Assembly: GCA_041287425.1 (NCBI GenBank)
Contig: JBEULG010000013.1
Coordinates: 42,239 to 106,238 of the forward strand
Direction: 5' to 3'
Source of the DNA: JAFGSI01 sp041287425
GTDB lineage: Bacteria; Chloroflexota; Anaerolineae; Anaerolineales; Villigracilaceae
Length of the DNA stretch: 64,000 bases
The notes under the pieces are model-generated. The model had not been told where the DNA came from. It searched no databases and saw only the letters and a program-made list of their open reading frames with translations. Position 1 is the stretch's first letter. Every line of letters begins with the position of its first letter. Below, in pieces: positions 49,329-57,956 of this stretch. A program made the position numbers and the translations under genes.

Positions 49329-49520
49329 TCAGCCGCCGGAAATGACCGCAATCAACTTGACGACCTCGCCTTCTTTGAGGATTTCGTCCTCAGTAATCAT
49401 CTCGCCAGCGCGCGTGGCAATCACCGATTCGGGCAATATCGCGCACTGGCGGAGGGCGTCCTTGAGCGTCATGCCCGGTCGGACTTCGAATTCCTGATTG
49501 CGAAGAATGATTTTGACCAT
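49329..49520 (-). CDS. ttuB: Ubiquitin-like sulfur carrier, MoaD/ThiS family (TtuB-like)
   Basis: A 63-residue beta-grasp protein ending in the diglycine tail VISGG, which is activated as a thiocarboxylate to hand over sulfur. The central VRPGMTLKDALRQCAI and EDEILKEGEVVKLIAV fit the fold. Being 11 bases upstream of ttuA makes it the likely sulfur donor for tRNA thiolation (TtuB role); ThiS is the alternative. Confidence 0.8.
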   Translation of the reverse strand: MVKIILRNQEFEVRPGMTLKDALRQCAILPESVIATRAGEMITEDEILKEGEVVKLIAVISGG

Positions 49521-49567
49521 AGGTGATTCCGGATCCACTTGTAAAATCTGCCGCCGCTCGGAACGGC

Positions 49568-50242
49568 CTACGAGACGAATTTCAGATAACGGGGCGGCTG
49601 TCCTACCCGGCCGGCATAGAAGCCCCGGTACTCTTCGGGCAGCAAGGCCGCAATCTCGGTCATAATCTCATCGGCAATCGCCTGACGGACTTCAGCGGTC
49701 ACCCTTTCGCCGTTCGTTTGCACGACGAAGGGCCTGCCGACGCGCACGTGGAAGCGGGTGCGGCGCAGACGCCGGAGATTGGCAGAAAATTGCTCCCCGC
49801 CCCAGTGGCCGATGGGCAGAATGGGCGCGCCGGAGCGCAGCGCCAGCATGGCGACCCCCGGCTGGGCGCGCAGCAGACGGCCGTGGCGCGAACGCGTCCC
49901 CTCCGGGGCGACAGCGAGAATATCGCCCGCCGCCAGCACCGCTAGGCAGCGGCGGATGGCCTCCACATCCGCCTCGCCGCGGCGGACGGGGATGGCGCCC
50001 CACAAGTCGAAGAGCCAGCCCATCAGGCGGTTGTCCCACGTCTCGATTTTCGCCAGCCCCACCAGGCGGCGCGGCTCTAAGTGAACGAAAAGGAGCGGCA
50101 CTTCTATTGAACCGACATGATTGGCTACCAGTATCAACGGGCCGCAGGCCGGAATCTGCTCCAGCGGGCGCGTCTCGACCCGGCAGAGGGTCGCCGCCCC
50201 CGCCCGAATCAAGGCATTCATGACAGCGCGTGCAACGGTCAT
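49568..50242 (-). CDS. plsC: 1-acyl-sn-glycerol-3-phosphate acyltransferase-like (PlsC)
   Basis: A 224-residue membrane-associated acyltransferase that would make phosphatidic acid. The catalytic HX4D motif appears as NHVGSIEVP, that is HX4E, an uncommon substitution. Block III is intact as APEGTRSRHGRL. The start overlaps the stop of the lipid kinase gene by 4 bases, so the pair acts together in phospholipid metabolism. Confidence 0.85.
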   Translation of the reverse strand: MTVARAVMNALIRAGAATLCRVETRPLEQIPACGPLILVANHVGSIEVPLLFVHLEPRRLVGLAKIETWDNRLMGWLFDLWGAIPVRRGEADVEAIRRCLAVLAAGDILAVAPEGTRSRHGRLLRAQPGVAMLALRSGAPILPIGHWGGEQFSANLRRLRRTRFHVRVGRPFVVQTNGERVTAEVRQAIADEIMTEIAALLPEEYRGFYAGRVGQPPRYLKFVS

Positions 50243-51168
50243 TCAGGTTTCTGGGTGATGAATTCGATTTGTTGCGGCAGCAGTTCGATACTGATTTCGC
50301 TGCCGGCGTAGCACACCGTCTCACCATCGCAGTGGATGGGCAGCGTACCCTCCAGCGCCCGCACGGTGACTTTGCGGGCCTGCGCCATGTGGACCTCTTT
50401 TTGGGTAGCCTGCGTGCCTTTCATGAAATAAGGAATGAGTTGGAAAATGCGTCTCTGGCGGACGGCCTCGGCGATACACAAGTCGAAGATGCCGTCGGTC
50501 GGGTCGCCATTCGGGGCGAAGAAGAAACCGCCGCCCATCCGCCGGCCGTTCATGATAGAAATCATCAGCGAAGCGAGGGTCATTTCCTGATTATCATAGG
50601 AAAGCAGCACGGTAGGCGCCTTATAGTAGATAAAAATCGTCTCCAACGCGGCAATCAGGTAAAGGAGCAGGCCGCGCGTCCAGCGAATGCGGGCGGCGAC
50701 GAAGCCGGTGGCCGCGTCGAAGCCCACCCCCACGCCGTTGCCGAAGTAGCGACCGTTGGGGAAATCGCCGCCGCGCAAAAAACCGACATCCACGCGCCGC
50801 CGATAATTTTCGGCGAGAATACGGCAGCCAGCCTCGATCCCGCCGGGGATGCCCATCCCAAAGGCAAAGTCGTTGCCCGTCCCGACCGCAATCTGCCCCA
50901 TAGCCGTTTTGTCGAAGCCCGCCTGCCGGGCGCGCATCAGGCCGTTCAGCGTTTCATTGGCCGTTCCGTCGCCGCTGGCCACCACCACCGCCTCGAGGCC
51001 CTCGCGGGCCGCCTGCTCGGCCAGGTCGGCGGCATGCCAGGGACGTTCGGTCAGCACCAGTTTATAGTCAAGGCGACGTTTGCGCAGTTCTGCCTCCAGC
51101 AAAGGCAGCGAACGCCCGGCATAGCCTCGGCCGGAAACGGGATTCACGATCAGCAACGTGCGTGTCAT
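50239..51168 (-). CDS. Diacylglycerol kinase-family lipid kinase
   Basis: A 309-residue YegS/DagK-type kinase: NPVSGRGYAGRSLPLLE at the start, the nucleotide loop VVVASGDGTANETLNGL (first Gly of GGDGT replaced by Ser), AVGTGNDFAFGMGIPG, and HCDGETV near the C-terminus. It should phosphorylate diacylglycerol or a related lipid. It is divergent from the complex-I-like genes and coupled to plsC. Confidence 0.9.
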   Translation of the reverse strand: MTRTLLIVNPVSGRGYAGRSLPLLEAELRKRRLDYKLVLTERPWHAADLAEQAAREGLEAVVVASGDGTANETLNGLMRARQAGFDKTAMGQIAVGTGNDFAFGMGIPGGIEAGCRILAENYRRRVDVGFLRGGDFPNGRYFGNGVGVGFDAATGFVAARIRWTRGLLLYLIAALETIFIYYKAPTVLLSYDNQEMTLASLMISIMNGRRMGGGFFFAPNGDPTDGIFDLCIAEAVRQRRIFQLIPYFMKGTQATQKEVHMAQARKVTVRALEGTLPIHCDGETVCYAGSEISIELLPQQIEFITQKPE

Positions 51169-51235
51169 CTGAGCAGCCTCCAGGAGAGAATAGCCCTATT
51201 TTACAACACGAACCCCCCAAGTGGGGAACGGTTTC

Positions 51236-51244
51236 TGATAAAAT
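51236..51244 (+). promoter_or_regulatory. Extended -10 promoter of the complex-I-like trio
   Basis: TGATAAAAT lies only 12 bases before the ATG at 51257, giving a nearly leaderless mRNA; no ribosome site is visible. Confidence 0.45.
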
Positions 51245-51256
51245 AGCCCTGCCGTC

Positions 51257-52813
51257 ATGTTGATTCTCGTCCCTATCCTCATCCTCCTGCTGACATCCCT
51301 CATCCTGCTCCTCTTACGGCTGGGACGGCCCAAATTCAAGCATACCTGGGCAGTCGCCGCCGGTGGGACGCTTCTTGCCCTGGCAGGAATATTCCTCTGG
51401 CGAATCGACTTTCCCCACGCTTACACTCTGCCTGCCTGGCAGCCCGAAACCATTTTCCGTTACACCCCCACCTGGTTGGCCGACGGTTCCTCCTGGCCCT
51501 ATGCCCTGGCTCTGACGGTCTTGAGCGCCGCAGTTTTCTGGACCTCCAGCGTGCGCCCCGAGACCGACCCGCTGACCTGGTCAGCCTCCTTCCTGGTGAC
51601 CGCCTTTGGCCTGCTGGCCGTTTCGGCGGCCAACCCGCTGACCCTCGCCCTGGCCTGGACCGCCATCGACCTGGCCGAACTGGTCGCCATGCTGCGCTCG
51701 ACGCGGGAAGCCTCCCAAACCGAGGGCATCGTGGTCGCCTTTGCCGCCCGCCTGGCCGGGACCTCGCTACTGCTGTACGCCGTCCTGCGCAGCGCCGCCG
51801 GCGGCCTGCGGATGGACTTCGCCAGCCTGCCGGCCGAAACGGGCTTGTACCTCCTGCTGGCCGCTGGCCTGCGCCTGGGCATTTTGCCCCTGCACCTTCC
51901 CTATCAACAAGAGGTCAACGTTCGGCGCGGCTTTGGAACGGTGCTGCGGCTGGTTTCGGCGGCTTCGAGCCTGGCGCTCCTGGCGCGCATCCCCAGCCGC
52001 GCCGTAGATACGCCGCTCACGCCCTACCTCCTGCTCCTGGTCGCGTTGGGGGGGCTCTATGCTGGCTGGATGTGGCTGCGCGCCTCCGACGAATTGACCG
52101 GCCGTCCCTTCTGGCTGCTGGGTATGGCGGCTCTCTCGTTGGGCGCCAGCCTGCGGGCCAATCCAATCGGCAGCACAGCCTGGGGGACGGCGCTTCTGCT
52201 AGGAGGCAGTTTCCTGTTCCTGTACTCGGCGCGCCAACGCGGCCTGCTCTGGCTGGCGCTCCTGAGCGCCGTGGGACTCTCGGCGCTGCCCTTCATGCCG
52301 ACCGCCGGCGGCTGGTCGAGCGGCTCCCCCCTGCTTGGCATCTTCATCATCCCTTCTCTGCCCATCCAATCCCTCCTGCTGGCCGGTTTCTTCCGTCACG
52401 CCCTGCACCCCGGCGAGACCAGCCTGGAATCTCAGCCGCGCTGGGCAAAGGGGCTGTACCTGTTCGGCTTGGCATTGCCGCTTCTCGCCCAGATTTCGCT
52501 CGGTCTGTGGGGTTGGCCGGGGGCCGGCAGCCTGGGAGTCTGGTGGGCCGCTCTGGTCAGCCTCGCTCTGAGCATTCCTCTCGTCATCATAGCGCTGCGT
52601 TTCCTGAGTCGGCGCGCCGCCGGCGGCAGCGGCGGCCGCTGGGCCGACATCCTGCGGCTGAACTGGCTCTTCCGCATCCTGCAATGGCTCTTTCGCCTAG
52701 CCGAACGAATCGGCACCGCCCTGACTCAGACCGTCGAGGGCGAAGGCGGCATCCTCTGGTCGCTGCTCCTGCTCGTCCTTCTCCTTTCCATGTTCACCGC
52801 CGGAGGCCGGTAA
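51257..52813 (+). CDS. Membrane protein related to complex I antiporter-like subunits (1)
   Basis: A 518-residue protein with about 13 hydrophobic helices. The middle has the remnant of the proton-channel motif (LGILPLHLPYQQEVNVRRGF in place of LPFHTWLPDAHxxAP), so it belongs to the NuoL/M/N-Mrp superfamily in a divergent form. By eye, the lysine expected about 14 residues past the AP-like position is a serine, with an arginine three residues earlier. No NADH-binding or iron-sulfur subunits are encoded nearby. Function could be an ion antiporter or an accessory membrane module. Confidence 0.65.
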   Translation: MLILVPILILLLTSLILLLLRLGRPKFKHTWAVAAGGTLLALAGIFLWRIDFPHAYTLPAWQPETIFRYTPTWLADGSSWPYALALTVLSAAVFWTSSVRPETDPLTWSASFLVTAFGLLAVSAANPLTLALAWTAIDLAELVAMLRSTREASQTEGIVVAFAARLAGTSLLLYAVLRSAAGGLRMDFASLPAETGLYLLLAAGLRLGILPLHLPYQQEVNVRRGFGTVLRLVSAASSLALLARIPSRAVDTPLTPYLLLLVALGGLYAGWMWLRASDELTGRPFWLLGMAALSLGASLRANPIGSTAWGTALLLGGSFLFLYSARQRGLLWLALLSAVGLSALPFMPTAGGWSSGSPLLGIFIIPSLPIQSLLLAGFFRHALHPGETSLESQPRWAKGLYLFGLALPLLAQISLGLWGWPGAGSLGVWWAALVSLALSIPLVIIALRFLSRRAAGGSGGRWADILRLNWLFRILQWLFRLAERIGTALTQTVEGEGGILWSLLLLVLLLSMFTAGGR

Positions 52814-52815
52814 GC

Positions 52816-53397
52816 ATGCTGCTGAACTGGATTGCCGGCATTCTGATTTTGGCGGCTGGCGCATGGCTTTTCATCAGCCGCGACTGGCGCTGGAACCTGG
52901 GCGCGGCGGCGATTCAATACCTGGCCGCCTTCTGGCTCGTGCAGGCCAGTTGGCCGCTGGCTGCCTCGGCGGTCAAGTTGATTACCGGCTGGATGGCTTG
53001 CGCCGCCATGGGAATCACCCTGGCCAGCGCAAAAACAGAGTCCGGCGCGGAACACGACTGGCGCGAAGGCGGCCTGTTCCGGCTGTTCGCCGTTGCCCTG
53101 GCGAGTCTGACCGCCTTCATCCTGGCCGGCAGCGCCTCGGCCTGGCTGGGAATCCCCCTGCCCATCACCTGGGGCAGCCTGACCATGATGGCGGTCGGCC
53201 TGCTCTTGATCGGCATGACAACGCGGCCGCTGCGCGTCATCCTGGGCCTGCTGACCCTCCTGGCCGGCTTCGAAATCATCTACGCCGCCATCGAAAGTTC
53301 TGCCCTGGTGACTGCCGCCCAGGCGCTCATCACGCTTGGCCTGGCCCTGGTGGGCGCTTATTTCCTGGTCGCCGCCAGAGAGGAACCGCCGCAATGA
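52816..53397 (+). CDS. Small membrane protein of the complex-I-like trio (2)
   Basis: A 193-residue protein with about six helices (segments near 3-18, 29-44, 53-70, 86-104, 111-134, 150-185) and few charges. It has no clear family motif; its size and position resemble NuoJ or MnhB/E-like small subunits, which is only positional inference. It starts 2 bases after the stop of the first gene and overlaps the third by ATGA. Confidence 0.6.
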   Translation: MLLNWIAGILILAAGAWLFISRDWRWNLGAAAIQYLAAFWLVQASWPLAASAVKLITGWMACAAMGITLASAKTESGAEHDWREGGLFRLFAVALASLTAFILAGSASAWLGIPLPITWGSLTMMAVGLLLIGMTTRPLRVILGLLTLLAGFEIIYAAIESSALVTAAQALITLGLALVGAYFLVAAREEPPQ

Positions 53398-54791
53398 GCG
53401 CCTCCATCCTCTGGATTTTCCTGCCCATCCTGGCCGGGGCTTTCCTGCTCTTCCTGCGCAACCAGCGCTGGACGGCATTCGTCGCCAGCGGACTCTCGTT
53501 CGTGCTGGCGCTGACTGCCTGGCTGCTGCCCATCGAGACCACCTTCGCGCTGGGTTCGTCGGCCTTCAAATTATCTTCCACCTTCGAAATCCTGGGCCGC
53601 CGCCTGGTCTTGACCACCCACGAACAGCCCATCCTGACGCTGATTTACGGCGCGGCGGCCTTCTGGTTCATCGCCTCTCCCAGCATCGGCAAAGCCCACC
53701 GCCTGATTCCTCTCGGCCTGGTCCAAATCGGCTTGCTGGTCGCCGCCCTGGCTGTCGAACCCTTTCTCTACGCCGCCCTGTTGATTGAGGTGGCCGTCCT
53801 CTTGACTCCGCCTCTGCTCCTGAGCGAAGGCGAACGGCCCGGCCGCGGCCTGTTGCGTTTCGTCACGTTCCAGACCCTGGCTATGCCTCTCATCCTCTTC
53901 ACCGGCTGGCTGCTGCGAGGCATCGAGGCCGACCCCGGCGCCAGCGCCCTGATTCGCCAGGCCGCCATCCTGCTTGCCACCGGCTTCGTCTTTCTCCTGG
54001 CCGTTTTCCCTTTCCACACCTGGATTCCCCTGCTGAGCGAAGAAGCCGCCCCCTACCTGACCGGCTTCGTCTTTTGGATTTTCCCCACCTCCGCCCTCCT
54101 GTTCGCGGCCGGATTCATCGACCGCTACGCCTGGATTCGGACCGCCCCCCAATTGCCCCAAATCCTGAGCGCGGTCGGCGCCCTGATGGTCGCCGCCGGC
54201 GGCCTGTTGGCCGTTTTCCAAAACCACCTCGGCCGGATGCTGGGATACGCCGTCATCCTGGAGACCGGCTTCTCACTCCTGAGCCTCAGCCTGCTCGATG
54301 CGCAAGGTGTCGACATATTCTTCCTGCTCTTCGTGCCGCGCCTGATTGCCCTGGCCTTATGGGCGCTGTGCCTGGACATCCTGCACCAGAACACCCCCAG
54401 CCTGACTCTCCAAGACCTGCGCGGACAGCTCCGGCGCTGGCCCTTCGCCTCCGGCGGCCTCATCCTGGCCCATCTCTCGCTGGCCGGTCTGCCCACCCTG
54501 GCAGGATTTCCCATCCGCCTGGCCATTTGGGAAGACCTGGCCACGCTCTCCCTGCCCCTCGCCGCCTGGGCGTTGATCGGCAGCCTGGGATTGCTCGCCG
54601 CCGCCATCCGCACCCTGGCTGCCCTGGTGGCCGCCCCGGCTGAATCGACCTGGGAGGCGCGCGAATCCTGGCCGCAGCGCCTCTTCATTGCCCTGGGAGG
54701 GCTGGCCCTGTTCGGCCTGGGAGCCTTCCCGCAATGGATTCTGCCGCTCCTGAACCGCCTGCCGGCCATCTTCGAGCATCTGGGCGGCTAG
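53394..54791 (+). CDS. Membrane protein related to complex I antiporter-like subunits (3)
   Basis: A 465-residue protein with about 13 helices and a clear trace of the Proton_antipo_M motif: VFPFHTWIPLLSEEAAPYL. The helix that follows (TGFVFWIFPTSALLFAAG) lacks the lysine used by NuoL/M/N for proton movement; threonine stands at that place by eye. LGRMLGYAVILETGFSLLSL resembles the family's later helix with its GY-S/E pattern. The start (53394) overlaps the stop of gene 2. Confidence 0.72.
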   Translation: MSASILWIFLPILAGAFLLFLRNQRWTAFVASGLSFVLALTAWLLPIETTFALGSSAFKLSSTFEILGRRLVLTTHEQPILTLIYGAAAFWFIASPSIGKAHRLIPLGLVQIGLLVAALAVEPFLYAALLIEVAVLLTPPLLLSEGERPGRGLLRFVTFQTLAMPLILFTGWLLRGIEADPGASALIRQAAILLATGFVFLLAVFPFHTWIPLLSEEAAPYLTGFVFWIFPTSALLFAAGFIDRYAWIRTAPQLPQILSAVGALMVAAGGLLAVFQNHLGRMLGYAVILETGFSLLSLSLLDAQGVDIFFLLFVPRLIALALWALCLDILHQNTPSLTLQDLRGQLRRWPFASGGLILAHLSLAGLPTLAGFPIRLAIWEDLATLSLPLAAWALIGSLGLLAAAIRTLAALVAAPAESTWEARESWPQRLFIALGGLALFGLGAFPQWILPLLNRLPAIFEHLGG

Positions 54792-54795
54792 GACA

Positions 54796-54804
54796 TGCTA
54801 TAAT
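54796..54804 (+). promoter_or_regulatory. Extended -10 promoter of the coiled-coil/selB unit
   Basis: TGCTATAAT, 28 bases before the ATG at 54833; a CGGAGG ribosome site lies between. Confidence 0.6.
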
Positions 54805-54832
54805 CTCACCACCCCGGCTCTCGGAGGCAAAC

Positions 54833-56011
54833 ATGGATTTCGAACAAATCATCAAGCGTCTCGATTGGCTGGATGAGGAACGCCGTAAAGACAAACAGAC
54901 CATCGCCGTCTTGGAAGAGCGCCTGGCCGCCCTTCAAAGCGAACTCAAGGTGGCGGCCAAAAAAGTCAAAGAACTGGACGCCGCCCTGAGCGAAGTGAGC
55001 GCCGCACCGGCCCGCCTGGCGCAACTGGAGGCCGTCTTGAATCAGCAAAAGGCCGACCTTGCCAAAGCCATCGCCGCCAGCGAAAAACGGCAGGCCGAAC
55101 AGCAAAAAGAGGCCGAAAAACGGCTTGCCCTCCAAATCGGCGCCCTGGAAAAAACGCTGGCCGAGTTGGCGGCCCTGAAAGACTCGGTTGCCGAAATCAG
55201 GCGGGGGGTCAAGGGATGGAACGAAGAAGATGCCCGCCGCAGCCGCCTGATGAAAGACTGGGAAACCAAAATCAAAGAGACCATCGAGGCGCTGGAAAGC
55301 ACCCAGCAAACCATCCGCGCCGCCGAAGAAGCCCGCCGCCAAGACGCCAAACGGGTCACAGACCTGCAGGGCGAACTCGGCGCCCTGCGCAAACGTCTCG
55401 ACGAGGCCCGCGAAAAAGTCGAACTGTTCAACGACAGCATTCGGCGCGTCGAAAGCCGAGTCAACGAGGTCGTCGCCAGCGAAACCGAGCGGCGGCAGGC
55501 GCACGTGGCTTTCCTCGAAACCCAGGCACGCCTGCAAATCGAGCGCGACCAGGCCTGGAAGGAATGGGAAAGTCACCTCGATTCTCTGCGCAAACAGACC
55601 CAAAGCCTCGACATCCAACTCCAACAATGGGACGCCGCCCAGCGGGCAGTCAAGCGCGCCCAGGAAACCTACGAAGAAATCACCCAAAAATTCGAGCGCC
55701 GCATCAACGAAATCACCGAAATGCAGCGCCTGGCCGAAGACCGCTTCCGCCAGGAATGGGTCACCTTCAAAGCCGACGAACAAAAACGCTGGACCGGTTT
55801 CACCCTCTCCCAAGATGAGATTCGCAAAGACATGCACGCCGAGATTGAAAAACTCGAACAGCGCCTCACCGCCCTCGACGACCTGGCCCAAACCCACCAG
55901 GATGTCCTCCAACAGACCAAAGAGGCCAACGAACAATTGCTGCAGGCCATTCTGGCGCAAATCCACGAACTTCTCTCGGCCTACGACCGAATTATGGGAA
56001 GCCTCAAATAA
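54833..56011 (+). CDS. Long coiled-coil protein
   Basis: A 392-residue soluble protein that is almost all predicted coiled coil (heptads from about 10 to 385, such as LEERLAALQSELKVAAKKVKE). It has no cysteine-rich, membrane or enzymatic motif. Function is unknown; SMC-like arms or scaffold proteins look similar, but no ATPase heads are present. The start is supported by the CGGAGG site. It precedes selB by 51 bases. Confidence 0.7.
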   Translation: MDFEQIIKRLDWLDEERRKDKQTIAVLEERLAALQSELKVAAKKVKELDAALSEVSAAPARLAQLEAVLNQQKADLAKAIAASEKRQAEQQKEAEKRLALQIGALEKTLAELAALKDSVAEIRRGVKGWNEEDARRSRLMKDWETKIKETIEALESTQQTIRAAEEARRQDAKRVTDLQGELGALRKRLDEAREKVELFNDSIRRVESRVNEVVASETERRQAHVAFLETQARLQIERDQAWKEWESHLDSLRKQTQSLDIQLQQWDAAQRAVKRAQETYEEITQKFERRINEITEMQRLAEDRFRQEWVTFKADEQKRWTGFTLSQDEIRKDMHAEIEKLEQRLTALDDLAQTHQDVLQQTKEANEQLLQAILAQIHELLSAYDRIMGSLK

Positions 56012-56062
56012 CCTGTCGGCGGGCCGCGTTCCCCCTCTGCCCGCTTCCCTCTGCGAGATCCT

Positions 56063-57931
56063 ATGCGCGTCATCGGCACCGCCGGGCATGTTGACCACGG
56101 CAAATCCAGTCTGATCGCGGCACTGACCGGCATCCACCCCGACCGCCTGAAAGAAGAGCAAGAACGCCAGATGACCATCGACCTCGGCTTCGCCTGGCTG
56201 ACCCTGCCGGACGGCGAGGAAGTGGGCATTGTGGACGTCCCCGGCCACCGAGATTTTATCGAGAACATGCTCGCCGGCGTAGGCGGAATCGACGCCGTCC
56301 TGCTGGTCATCGCCGCCGACGAGGGAATCATGCCGCAGACGCGCGAGCACCTGGCCATCATTGACCTGCTTCAGATTCCCACCGGCCTTGTGGCCCTGAA
56401 CAAGACCGACCTGCTGGACGACCCCGACTGGCTGGAACTGGTCGAAGCCGATATCCGCCAGGCGCTGCGCGGGACGGTCCTGCAGGAGGCGCCCATCTGC
56501 CGCACCTCGGCCCGCAGCGGCGAGGGACTGTCTGACCTGGTGGCTGCCCTCGCCGCCCTCTTGCAAGAGCGCCCGCCGCGCCCCGACCTCGGACGGGCGC
56601 GCCTGCCCATTGACCGCGTCTTCTCGCTGCCCGGCTTCGGCACCATCGTCACCGGCACCTTGAGCGACGGCTGCCTGGCAGTTGGCGAAGAGGTAGAAAT
56701 CCTTCCCACCGGCCTGCGAGGCCGCATCCGCAGTCTGCAAACCCACAAAAAGAAAGAAGAAACCGCCGTCCCCGGCTCGCGCACAGCGGTCAACCTCGCC
56801 GGGGTCGAGACGGCCCAAGTCCGCCGTGGTGACGTGCTCGCCCACCCCGGCCGGTACCAGCCGACCCGTCGCCTGGATGCTTACTTCCGTCTGCTACCCG
56901 AGGCGAGTGGTCCGCTCCGTCACAACATGGAGGTCAAACTCTTCATCGGCGCCTCTGAAAGCGTCGCCACCCTGCGGCTGCTGGGGAAAGAAAGCCTCGA
57001 ACCCGGTCAAGACGGTTTCGTCCAACTCGAAACGCGCCGCCCGTTGGTGGCGGTGCGCGGCGACCGCTTCATCCTGCCCCGCCCCTCCCCCCCCGAAACC
57101 CTGGGGGGCGGTCAGATTCTCGAACCCCACCCGCCCCGCCGCCACAAACGTTTCGATGCCGCTGTGCTGGAAGGGCTGGAAGCCTCCCGGCGCGGTTCAC
57201 CCGCCGAACTCCTCCTGCAACTCGCCCAGACCTTCGGCCCGCTGACCGCCGCGGAAATCCAGCAGCGTTCACGCCTGGAAAGCGGGACGATAGCGGACGC
57301 CCTCGCCCGTTTGCTGGAAAGCGGCCAGATGAGGCGGCTGGACGAGTTTTGGATGACGGCTGCCCACTGGTCGGCGCTGCGGCAGAGCGCCCTGGCCACT
57401 CTGCAAGCCTATCTGCAGGCCAACCCTTTGCGGCGCGGCATGCCGCGCCAGGAACTCAAGAGCCGGCTGAAACTGCCTGCCCGGATCGCCACGGCGCTGC
57501 TCCGGCAACTGGCCCAAGATGGCGAATTGACCGAAGACGGCGCCCTTGTCAGCCTGCCCGGCCGCGTCATCACCTTCAGCGCCCAGCAACAGGCGGCCAT
57601 CCAGCGCCTGATGAAAAGGTTTGCGGCCGCGCCCACCAGCCCGCCCTCCGTCAAAGAGTGCCAGCAGGAAGTCGGCGAGGAAGTCTTCGCCGCCCTGCTC
57701 GACCTGGGCGAACTGACCGCCGTCTCGGCCGAGGTCGTCTTCCGCACGGCAGATTACGCGGCGCTGGTGGAAAAGATTCGGGCCGAGATTCAGGCCCGCG
57801 GTCAGATCACGCTGGCCGAGGCGCGCGACCTGCTCGCTACCAGCCGGCGCTATGTGCAAGCCCTGCTCGAACACCTGGACGCCCTCGGCGTCACCGAACG
57901 CGTCGGCGATTACCGCCGCCTCAGAGGTTGA
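56063..57931 (+). CDS. selB: Selenocysteine-specific elongation factor SelB
   Basis: A 622-residue translation factor that delivers Sec-tRNA to UGA codons marked by a SECIS element. GTPase motifs are intact: GTAGHVDHGKSSLIAALTG, DVPGHRDFIENMLAG and ALNKTDLLD. Domains II and III follow (DRVFSLPGFGTIVTGTL), then a C-terminal run of winged helices (from about 370) that binds the SECIS, with the final ITLAEARDLLATSRRYVQALLEHLD. Its presence predicts that the genome makes selenoproteins; no selA, selD or tRNA-Sec gene is in the window. Confidence 0.93.
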   Translation: MRVIGTAGHVDHGKSSLIAALTGIHPDRLKEEQERQMTIDLGFAWLTLPDGEEVGIVDVPGHRDFIENMLAGVGGIDAVLLVIAADEGIMPQTREHLAIIDLLQIPTGLVALNKTDLLDDPDWLELVEADIRQALRGTVLQEAPICRTSARSGEGLSDLVAALAALLQERPPRPDLGRARLPIDRVFSLPGFGTIVTGTLSDGCLAVGEEVEILPTGLRGRIRSLQTHKKKEETAVPGSRTAVNLAGVETAQVRRGDVLAHPGRYQPTRRLDAYFRLLPEASGPLRHNMEVKLFIGASESVATLRLLGKESLEPGQDGFVQLETRRPLVAVRGDRFILPRPSPPETLGGGQILEPHPPRRHKRFDAAVLEGLEASRRGSPAELLLQLAQTFGPLTAAEIQQRSRLESGTIADALARLLESGQMRRLDEFWMTAAHWSALRQSALATLQAYLQANPLRRGMPRQELKSRLKLPARIATALLRQLAQDGELTEDGALVSLPGRVITFSAQQQAAIQRLMKRFAAAPTSPPSVKECQQEVGEEVFAALLDLGELTAVSAEVVFRTADYAALVEKIRAEIQARGQITLAEARDLLATSRRYVQALLEHLDALGVTERVGDYRRLRG

Positions 57932-57956
57932 CGCCGCCTTCTAGAATCGAGGTCTT

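Noticed and set aside
54806..56845. A 679-codon open frame on the minus strand
   Set aside because: It lies opposite the coiled-coil protein and selB, whose motifs are clear, and shows repetitive Phe/Leu content from antisense reading of Glu/Lys codons.
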